The translations under genes were made by a program, and so were the position numbers. From NCBI GenBank assembly GCA_003132765.1, contig PKYU01000129.1:10929-16691 (forward strand): 5,763 bases of DNA, given 5' to 3'. A model generated the notes under the pieces. That model was not told where the DNA came from. It searched no databases and worked only from the letters and a program-made list of their open reading frames with translations. Position 1 is the stretch's first letter; the number at the start of each line of letters is the position of its first letter. Below are positions 1 to 4,861 of this stretch, piece after piece. The DNA is from Chitinophagaceae bacterium. Lineage in GTDB: Bacteria; Bacteroidota; Bacteroidia; Chitinophagales; Chitinophagaceae.

Positions 1-616
1 AATCGAAACTTCCAACAATAATTTCAATTCCAATAGGTATAGCTCTCGTTTTAAGGACATTCCTGGATTGGCTGAAAATATTTTCGTCTACAAAAAACTT
101 TGGAGCAATTATGTGATCATGGTCTTTATTTTTATGATTATACAGCATTGTCATCCCTTCAGCAGCTGCAGTTGCTTCATCAAGAAGACTTGCATTGGCG
201 ATAGGCAAAGCAGTTAAATCACTAACCATCGTCTGAAAATTCAGAAGCCCTTCCAGTCTTCCCTGGGCTATTTCAGCCTGGTATGGCGTGTATTGGGTGT
301 ACCATCCGGGGATTTCAAAGAGGTTTCTCAGAATTGGGCCGGGTACTATAGTATCATAATATCCCTGTCCAATATAATTTCTAAATATTTTATTCTTTTT
401 GGCTACTTCTCTTAGCTCCTTTAGGTACTCAAATTCACTTATGGGATTCGGAATATTTAATTCGGCCTGCAATCTAATATTGGCTGGAATAGTTTTATCA
501 ATTAGTTCCTCCATTGAGGCGATCCCTATTTCCTTCAACATTTCTTTTGTTTCAGTTTCATTAGGGCCTATATGCCTTGATACAAATTCCGAAGATTGCT
601 TTTCAAAAAGATTCAT
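1..616 (-). CDS. gcvP: Glycine dehydrogenase (decarboxylating), P-protein of the glycine cleavage system, N-terminal part
   Basis: Reading the minus strand from the ATG at 616-614 gives 205 uninterrupted codons that run off the left edge, so the C-terminal part is missing. P-protein is the cytoplasmic PLP enzyme that decarboxylates glycine and passes the aminomethyl group to the lipoyl arm of H-protein (GcvH). Recognisable family blocks are FVSRHIGPNE (residues 11-20), YIGQGYYDTIVPGPILRN (81-98), GWYTQYTPYQAEIAQGR (104-120) and NASLLDEATAAAE (141-153). The RHIGPNE opening fits the long single-chain form (about 950 residues) rather than the split GcvPA/GcvPB form, whose A subunit begins differently; the PLP lysine would lie outside the window. 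Residue 102 is Ile in FEIPGW where I recall Asn (FENPGW) in most homologues. The gene is divergent from the YkgJ-like gene and has a promoter box and an inverted repeat upstream. The identification is very secure. Confidence 0.97.
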   Translation of the reverse strand, partial: MNLFEKQSSEFVSRHIGPNETETKEMLKEIGIASMEELIDKTIPANIRLQAELNIPNPISEFEYLKELREVAKKNKIFRNYIGQGYYDTIVPGPILRNLFEIPGWYTQYTPYQAEIAQGRLEGLLNFQTMVSDLTALPIANASLLDEATAAAEGMTMLYNHKNKDHDHIIAPKFFVDENIFSQSRNVLKTRAIPIGIEIIVGSFD

Positions 617-647
617 AATTCTTTATTTTCAAATGAAATGTTCATAA

Positions 648-669
648 ATTTTTACATCCTTGTAAAAAT
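648..669. repeat. Perfect inverted repeat in the gcvP leader
   Basis: The arms ATTTTTACA (648-656) and TGTAAAAAT (661-669) are perfect reverse complements of 9 bases separated by the 4-base spacer TCCT. On the minus strand the element begins about 7 bases after the gcvP -7 box, so it overlaps or directly follows the expected transcription start. It could be an operator for a dimeric regulator or a hairpin at the 5' end of the mRNA. The symmetry is seen directly; the function is inference. Confidence 0.55.
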
Positions 670-676
670 GAAGGCG

Positions 677-684
677 CAAAGTTA
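677..684 (-). promoter_or_regulatory. gcvP: Bacteroidota -7 promoter box for gcvP
   Basis: On the minus strand this reads TAACTTTG, a full match to the TAnnTTTG box used by the primary sigma factor of Bacteroidota, and it is followed by CGCC. The box ends about 60 bases upstream of the gcvP ATG, so transcription should begin near 670-672 with a leader of roughly 55 nt. A perfect -33 TTTG is not present; CCTG lies 19 bases upstream of the box and may serve as a weak version. No glycine riboswitch could fit in so short a leader. Confidence 0.6.
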
Positions 685-748
685 CATCGCAAAAGGGAGA
701 ATTCAGGTGATCCGGATTAGAACATAAGTTCATGTGTATATTTACAAA

Positions 749-1228
749 ATGAAACATGATTTGTTGCATAATTGGGAAAGGAAATCAGCTGAAAATCAAA
801 AAAAATATAAGAATTATTTGAAAAAGGCTGATAAAAATAAGGGGATTAAAGAATTGCCGGAATTGCATGAAGAAGCGTTTGAAAAAATTGATTGTCTTAA
901 ATGCACAAATTGCTGTAGGAATTTTTCCCCCCGTTTTAAAATACCCGACATTAAAAGGATTTCAAGACATTTAAAAATGAAAGAAGACAATTTCATCGAA
1001 AAATATTTGACTCTTGATGAAGAAGGCGATTATGTGGCGAAGAATATGCCTTGTCCTTTTCTTGGGGAGGATAATTATTGCAGCATTTATGAAGTCCGGC
1101 CATCGGATTGCCATCGGTTCCCCTATACCAATGAAGATGTATTTTTTAAAAGACCTGCTATTACGTTGAAAAACTCTACATTTTGTCCTATTGTGTATTT
1201 TGCATTGGAAAAATTGTCGTCCCCATGA
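749..1228 (+). CDS. YkgJ-like cysteine-cluster protein (CxxCxxCC, putative zinc/iron-chelating)
   Basis: A 159-residue cytoplasmic protein with no signal peptide or membrane segment. Its N-terminal 45 residues are highly charged and probably helical. They are followed by the cysteine cluster C49-x2-C52-x2-C55-C56 and further cysteines at 102, 111, 121 and 146, the last three spaced C-x8-C-x9-C in the block YCSIYEVRPSDCHRFPY. This is the layout of the YkgJ/UPF0153 family (Pfam zinc- or iron-chelating domain), which is presumed to bind a metal or an Fe-S centre but whose biochemical role is not established. I chose the ATG at 749; the same frame is open to a GTG at 734, but that adds only five residues without family support. 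No Shine-Dalgarno is visible. TATATTTA at 737-744 is one base off a -7 box. The gene lies divergent from gcvP and 75 bp before pepT in the same direction, so co-transcription with pepT is possible but unproven. Confidence 0.88.
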   Translation: MKHDLLHNWERKSAENQKKYKNYLKKADKNKGIKELPELHEEAFEKIDCLKCTNCCRNFSPRFKIPDIKRISRHLKMKEDNFIEKYLTLDEEGDYVAKNMPCPFLGEDNYCSIYEVRPSDCHRFPYTNEDVFFKRPAITLKNSTFCPIVYFALEKLSSP

Positions 1229-1303
1229 TAAAAGATTAACAGGATATAAAACAGCCTTTTATTACTTAATTTGTAAATTATAAATCGAAAATGAGTTTCA
1301 TAC

Positions 1304-2557
1304 ATGATAGAAATTAGCAAAGCTGCCATTGCAGAACGTTTCATACGGTATGTACAGATTGACACCCAAAGTGATCCGCAAAGCAAGAGTTTCCCTTCAA
1401 CAGAAAAACAAAAAAGATTAAGTCTTTTACTCGTGAATGAATTGAAGGAAATAGGAATAAAGAATGCTGAAATGGATGAATTTGGCTATGTATATGCCAC
1501 TATTGCCTCCAATTCTGAAAAGAAAAATGTCCCTGTTATTTGTTTTTGCAGCCATGTGGATACAGCGCCTGATTGCAGCGGCACTAATGTTAAGCCAATT
1601 CTACATAAGAGTTATGATGGGAAAGATATTTCTCTGCCGGATGATACCACACAGGTCTTATCTTCGAAAGTCTATCCTTACTTACAACATTATCTTGGTG
1701 AAGACATTATTACTGCAAGTGGAAAAACATTGTTAGGCGCTGATGATAAGAGTGGAGTGGCAGCAATCATGCAGGCAGCAGATTTTATCATGAAAAATCC
1801 ATCCATTAAACATGGTGAAATAAAAATTTTATTTACCCCGGATGAAGAGGTGGGCAAAGGAACTGCAAAGCTTGATATGAAAAAACTCGGGGCTGATTTT
1901 GGATACACTCTTGACGGAGGCGAATCCGGTAGCCTTGAAGATGAAACATTTAGTGCAGATGGAGCTACTATTATTATTCACGGAGTGATTGCTCACCCTG
2001 GTTATGCAAAAGGTAAGTTGGTAAATGCACTGAAAGTTGCCGCAGAAGTTCTGCATGCACTGCCTACCAATGAATGGGCCCCGGAAGTAACTGAGCAAAA
2101 GGAAGGTTTTGTTCACCCGGTTCGTTTGGAAGGAATTGCCGAAAAAGCAACTATTGAATTTATTGTAAGAGATTTTGATAACGAAAAATTAAAGAAGCAT
2201 GGCGAAAGATTGAAGCAAATCACCGGAAATGTTGTAAATAAATGGCCTGGCGCTTCCATGGAATTCACAATAACAGAACAATACAGGAACATGAAAGAAA
2301 TTCTGGATAAGAATCCACAGATAGCAGCATTTGCTGCCGAGGCGATCAAACGCTCTGGCCTAACGGTTAAAACTGAAAGCATCCGTGGCGGAACCGATGG
2401 CAGCAGGCTGAGCTTTATGGGATTGCCTTGTCCAAATCTATTTACCGGAATGCAAGGCATTCATTCTAAACTGGAATGGATAGGGGTAAGAGATATGGCC
2501 AAAGCTGCTGAGACTATTGTACATCTTTCTATGATTTGGGAAGAGAAGAGTTTATAA
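1304..2557 (+). CDS. pepT: Peptidase T (tripeptide aminopeptidase, M20B family)
   Basis: A complete 417-residue protein, close to the usual length of about 410. Peptidase T is a cytoplasmic di-zinc aminopeptidase that removes the N-terminal residue from tripeptides in the last steps of peptide degradation. The expected metal and catalytic residues are all visible: His84 and Asp86 in SHVDTAPD, bridging Asp147 in GADDKSG, the Glu181-Glu182 pair in PDEEVGKG, Asp204 in LDGG, and His387 in GIHSKLEW. RGGTDGSRLS (361-370) is the conserved substrate-side loop. The block between about 215 and 330, containing HGVIAHPGYAKGK, is the dimerization (lid) domain. The ATG at 1304 gives the usual N-terminus (IAERFIRYVQIDTQSD); an ATG at 1291 is in another frame and stops after eight codons. 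TTAATTTG at 1266-1273, one mismatch to the -7 box, sits inside a small TAATTT/AAATTA palindrome and may be a weak promoter of its own. The gene appears intact. Confidence 0.97.
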   Translation: MIEISKAAIAERFIRYVQIDTQSDPQSKSFPSTEKQKRLSLLLVNELKEIGIKNAEMDEFGYVYATIASNSEKKNVPVICFCSHVDTAPDCSGTNVKPILHKSYDGKDISLPDDTTQVLSSKVYPYLQHYLGEDIITASGKTLLGADDKSGVAAIMQAADFIMKNPSIKHGEIKILFTPDEEVGKGTAKLDMKKLGADFGYTLDGGESGSLEDETFSADGATIIIHGVIAHPGYAKGKLVNALKVAAEVLHALPTNEWAPEVTEQKEGFVHPVRLEGIAEKATIEFIVRDFDNEKLKKHGERLKQITGNVVNKWPGASMEFTITEQYRNMKEILDKNPQIAAFAAEAIKRSGLTVKTESIRGGTDGSRLSFMGLPCPNLFTGMQGIHSKLEWIGVRDMAKAAETIVHLSMIWEEKSL

Positions 2558-2661
2558 AGAATTAGAATGATAGCTGCAAAAGAGAATCTACAAGCTATTA
2601 GTCAAGTTCTGATAAAAACATAGTCGTTTCCGTTATTCAAGTCTTTAAATAGTATTTATAC

Positions 2662-2708
2662 GTTAACTCTGGCAATACAGTATATAATTGGACCACCAGG
2701 TAGTTAAC
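2662..2708. repeat. Imperfect inverted repeat / stem-loop upstream of exbB
   Basis: The arm GTTAACTCTGG (2662-2672) pairs with CCAGGTAGTTAAC (2696-2708): seven pairs (GTTAACT/AGTTAAC), a two-base bulge, then four pairs (CTGG/CCAG). The loop is 23 bases, and each arm ends in the self-complementary hexamer GTTAAC. No T run follows on the plus strand, so it is not a classical terminator. It could be an operator, a transcript-end structure for pepT, or chance. Confidence 0.35.
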
Positions 2709-2766
2709 AATTAAGTTAAAGTTTGAATTTCAATTTCTTTCACCTGACATTTATCAAATTACTTTT

Positions 2767-2774
2767 TACATTTG
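2767..2774 (+). promoter_or_regulatory. exbB: Candidate -7 promoter box for exbB-exbD
   Basis: TACATTTG matches the Bacteroidota TAnnTTTG box and ends 17 bases before the chosen exbB ATG, implying a leader of about ten bases. The -33 position has CCTG (within TCACCTGA, 2740-2747) instead of TTTG, 20 bases upstream. In an AT-rich spacer a match of this kind can arise by chance, so confidence is limited. Confidence 0.35.
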
Positions 2775-2791
2775 CTTCAAACCTAAATTCA

Positions 2792-3469
2792 ATGGATTTA
2801 TTTTTCCTGCAAATTGACTCCAGCGCAATTGCCCATACTGCTCCTAAAACACAAAACTTATGGGAAGTATTAATAAGCGGCGGTGTCATCATGATTCCTC
2901 TTGGCGTTTTATTTGTTGCCGCGCTATATTTCTTCTTTGAAAGACTTATAGCAATAAACAAAGCTGCAAAAATTGATAATAATTTTATGCGCATTATACG
3001 CGATCACATTGTAAGTGGAAATGTGGCCGCAGCAAGGAGTTTTTCGAAAAATAACGAAAACCCGGTAGCCCGCATTATTGATAAGGGGATCCAAAGAATA
3101 GGGAAGCCTATTGATGCCATCGAAAAAAGCATGGAAAATGTAGGTGTGCTGGAACTTTATAAATTAGAAAAAAATCTATCCATAATTTCTATAGTTGCAA
3201 GAATTGCTCCATTGTTTGGTTTTTTAGGAACCATTATCGGTATGCTGGCATTATTCAAAGGAATAGCGGCAAGTACAGAGTATACCCCAAACACAATAGC
3301 AGATGGAATTTATATCAAGATGATTACATCAGCAACAGGATTAATTATAGGTATACTCGCATATATTGGTCATAGCTACCTTGCTGCGCAGATAAACAGG
3401 ATCGAAAATAAAATGGAAATAGCCAGCGCAGAATTCGCCGATATTTTGCAGGAACCTACCGGCAGATAA
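2792..3469 (+). CDS. exbB: MotA/TolQ/ExbB proton channel family protein (ExbB-like)
   Basis: A 225-residue inner-membrane protein. ExbB forms the pentameric channel scaffold that, with ExbD, uses the proton gradient to drive TonB and so energize outer-membrane receptors. Three membrane segments are visible: about 27-50 (GGVIMIPLGVLFVAALYFFFE), 135-157 (containing APLFGFLGTIIGM) and 176-196 (containing MITSATGLIIGILAY). The large cytoplasmic region lies between the first two and includes NPVARIIDKGIQRIGKPID (90-108). APLFGFLGT and the TSATG motif are family signatures. The frame is open upstream to a TTG at 2723, but the ATG at 2792 gives the short N-terminus ending in FLQ that I recall for Bacteroidota homologues and leaves room for the promoter box. 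ExbD follows after 40 bp. Other channel relatives (TolQ) are possible, but pairing with a short ExbD and the absence of tolA/tolB/pal favour the ExbB type. Confidence 0.93.
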   Translation: MDLFFLQIDSSAIAHTAPKTQNLWEVLISGGVIMIPLGVLFVAALYFFFERLIAINKAAKIDNNFMRIIRDHIVSGNVAAARSFSKNNENPVARIIDKGIQRIGKPIDAIEKSMENVGVLELYKLEKNLSIISIVARIAPLFGFLGTIIGMLALFKGIAASTEYTPNTIADGIYIKMITSATGLIIGILAYIGHSYLAAQINRIENKMEIASAEFADILQEPTGR

Positions 3470-3509
3470 ATTAATTCTTTGTTTTGGCACCAATAAATGA
3501 TTCTACAGT

Positions 3510-3914
3510 ATGAGCATTAGAAGAAGATTCAAAAGCGATGATACGGAGCTGGACACAGGCCCTCTAAATGATATCCTGTTTATCCTGATGTTCTTCTTTT
3601 TGATTATATCTACCATGGCAAATCCTAATGTGATTAAAATGAATAATCCTCATGCGACAAGTGATACAAAAGCAAAACAAAGTGTAATTGTAAGTATTGA
3701 TAAAAACCGGCATATTTTTTTAGGCCAACAAAAGATTGTTTTTGACTCACTTGAATCATTATTGAAAGGAAGGTTACGGGTTGGTGATAGCATAAAACCC
3801 GCGGTTGTAATAAATGCAGACTCATTAGTTAGCTGGGGAGATATTGTACGGGTAATGCAGGTGGCCAAAAAACTTGGCGCCACTACATCAGCATCCGTAA
3901 GAAATATGAAATAA
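3510..3914 (+). CDS. exbD: ExbD/TolR family biopolymer transport protein
   Basis: A 134-residue protein with the ExbD layout: a short basic cytoplasmic start (SIRRRFK), one membrane helix at about 20-37, and a periplasmic domain. Asp21, at the start of the helix in GPLNDILFILMFFF, is in the position of the essential proton-carrying Asp of ExbD/TolR. IISTMANPNVIKMN (32-45) just after the helix is typical of Bacteroidota ExbD proteins. The C-terminal part has the usual V-I-x-A-D strand (VVINADS) followed by the helix WGDIVRVMQVAKKLGA. It stands 40 bp behind exbB in the same direction and is almost certainly co-transcribed. An overlapping ATG at 3497 in another frame gives only seven codons. No tonB follows, so the TonB partner must be encoded elsewhere if this pair serves TonB. 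Confidence 0.92.
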   Translation: MSIRRRFKSDDTELDTGPLNDILFILMFFFLIISTMANPNVIKMNNPHATSDTKAKQSVIVSIDKNRHIFLGQQKIVFDSLESLLKGRLRVGDSIKPAVVINADSLVSWGDIVRVMQVAKKLGATTSASVRNMK

Positions 3915-3923
3915 TAGACAAGA

Positions 3924-3936
3924 ATAACGGAGTTAT
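3924..3936. terminator. Weak bidirectional stem-loop between exbD and prmC
   Basis: ATAAC-GGA-GTTAT is a 5-bp perfect hairpin in the 18-bp space between the convergent stop codons, extending three bases past the last base of prmC (3933). On the plus strand a T-rich stretch (TTCCTTTTTT, 3941-3950) follows four bases later, and on the minus strand a looser T-rich stretch follows. The stem is short and AT-rich, so termination here is a suggestion from position and shape only. Confidence 0.3.
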
Positions 3937-4811
3937 GGATTTCCTTTTTTGATAGCCCTTATTATTCTATCCTTTCCATAAATATCTTTTTTTGTTTCTG
4001 AATTAAGATTGTACCTGGTAAAAATTTCCTGAATTTCTTTTGAAAATGTTTCATGTATTTCGACGTATAACTTTCCGGAAGCATTGAGAAATGATTGACC
4101 AAATTCTGCAATTTTTTCATAGAAGATAAATGAATCGTGGTCCTGAACAAATAAAGCTATTTGTGGCTCAAAACCAGTTACATTTTTAGCCATTTTTCGT
4201 TTTTCACGTTCCGGGATATATGGGGGGTTACTGACTATTACATCAAAAACATCAAGATTATTCCACCTGCTTTCATCCAAAAAATCTAATGTTAAGAAAT
4301 TAATTTTGGCTTGCAGGTTATCTGCATTTTTCCTGGCAACTGCTAAAGCTTGCTCACTCACATCAATAGCAGAAACGTCAGGATATTCCAAATCTTTTTT
4401 AATTGAAATGGCAATACATCCGCTACCCGTGCCAATATCCAATATCTTTAAATTATTAGGGGTTATATCGTTCACCAAATTTTGTAAATCACTGATCACC
4501 CATTCAACCAATTCCTCCGTCTCCGGCCTGGGAATCAGAACGTTTTCATTTACATAATATTTCCGCTTATAAAACCATGCTTCATTTAAAATATACTGGA
4601 CGGGTTTAAACGTTAATAATTCGCGCAAATATTTTTCAAGCTGAAAGGAAATCTTTCTATCCATTTTATTTGCACCGTTTATTCTGCGCTCCCATCTCTT
4701 CTTGCCGGTTACATGCTCAAAAATTAAATCAGTAAGATTTTCTGATTCGCGATCATCATAAATTGCTCCCAATTTCTTTTTGAATTCTTTGTATTCTTGC
4801 TCTATTGTCAT
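3933..4811 (-). CDS. prmC: Peptide chain release factor N5-glutamine methyltransferase (PrmC/HemK)
   Basis: A complete 292-residue protein, normal for the family. PrmC transfers a methyl group from S-adenosylmethionine to the glutamine of the GGQ motif in release factors RF1 and RF2, which improves peptide release. The N-terminal helical domain (about 1-85) recognises the release factor and ends in KPVQYIL. The catalytic Rossmann-type domain follows: LIPRPETEELVEW (92-104), the SAM-binding motif DIGTGSG (125-131), the acidic ribose contact Asp150 in AIDVS, and the glutamine-binding NPPY (195-198) with the following IPE. FEPQIALF (214-221) is also a family block. The ATG at 4811 gives the expected start and is only five bases after a promoter box. 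The gene is convergent with exbD and divergent from ribD. Nothing is missing or broken. Confidence 0.97.
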   Translation of the reverse strand: MTIEQEYKEFKKKLGAIYDDRESENLTDLIFEHVTGKKRWERRINGANKMDRKISFQLEKYLRELLTFKPVQYILNEAWFYKRKYYVNENVLIPRPETEELVEWVISDLQNLVNDITPNNLKILDIGTGSGCIAISIKKDLEYPDVSAIDVSEQALAVARKNADNLQAKINFLTLDFLDESRWNNLDVFDVIVSNPPYIPEREKRKMAKNVTGFEPQIALFVQDHDSFIFYEKIAEFGQSFLNASGKLYVEIHETFSKEIQEIFTRYNLNSETKKDIYGKDRIIRAIKKGNP

Positions 4812-4816
4812 TAAAG

Positions 4817-4824
4817 CAAACTTA
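4817..4824 (-). promoter_or_regulatory. prmC: -7 promoter box for prmC
   Basis: On the minus strand this reads TAAGTTTG, a full match to TAnnTTTG, only five bases before the prmC ATG. Transcription would begin at or within a few bases of the start codon, giving a leaderless or nearly leaderless mRNA. No clear -33 TTTG is visible; GTTT lies 18 bases upstream. The match is good but the position is unusually close, so it may be chance. Confidence 0.4.
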
Positions 4825-4825
4825 A

Positions 4826-4833
4826 TTATTTTG
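4826..4833 (+). promoter_or_regulatory. ribD: Weak -7 promoter box for ribD
   Basis: TTATTTTG differs from TAnnTTTG at one base (T for the second-position A). It has a TTG (4805-4807) 18 bases upstream that could act as the -33 element. Transcription from here would begin near 4840, about 20 bases before the TTG start of ribD. It lies back to back with the prmC box. Confidence 0.25.
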
Positions 4834-4861
4834 TGAAGTAATAAACCTGATAGAAATTATC

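Larger units (their letters stand above)
2558..2791. other. Intergenic gap between pepT and exbB
   Basis: There is no convincing gene in these 234 bases on either strand. An 18-codon frame (2567-2623) begins 9 bases after the pepT stop, but it resembles nothing and lacks a ribosome binding site. The gap does hold an imperfect stem-loop (2662-2708) and a -7 box match close to exbB (2767-2774). No strong hairpin followed by a T run is visible behind pepT, so where pepT transcripts end is unclear. Confidence 0.6.

Noticed and set aside
399..647. Plus-strand open frame of 82 codons opposite gcvP
   Set aside because: It lies almost entirely antisense to the strongly conserved gcvP N-terminus and its composition is that of a reverse-complement shadow; no family resemblance.
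734..748. GTG start giving five more residues on the YkgJ-like protein
   Set aside because: The added residues have no family support and overlap the near-match -7 box at 737-744; the ATG at 749 is preferred.
617..748. Glycine riboswitch upstream of gcvP
   Set aside because: The leader from the likely start to the ATG is only about 55 bases and lacks room for the tandem aptamer; no matching conserved core is visible.
2113..2460. 115-codon minus-strand frame inside pepT
   Set aside because: Antisense shadow of the conserved C-terminal half of PepT; no start context and no resemblance to a known protein.
2567..2623. 18-codon frame directly behind pepT
   Set aside because: Too short, no ribosome binding site, no recognisable sequence; frames of this size are expected by chance.
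2723..2791. TTG-started 23-residue extension of ExbB
   Set aside because: The hydrophobic extension is not a family feature, and the ATG at 2792 gives the usual N-terminus; the extension would also run through the promoter candidate.
4306..4557. 83-codon plus-strand frame inside prmC
   Set aside because: Antisense to the SAM-binding domain of PrmC, which is clearly the coding strand.
4812..4861. FMN riboswitch upstream of ribD
   Set aside because: The spacer is 50 bp in all, far shorter than the FMN aptamer, and none of its conserved blocks can be seen.
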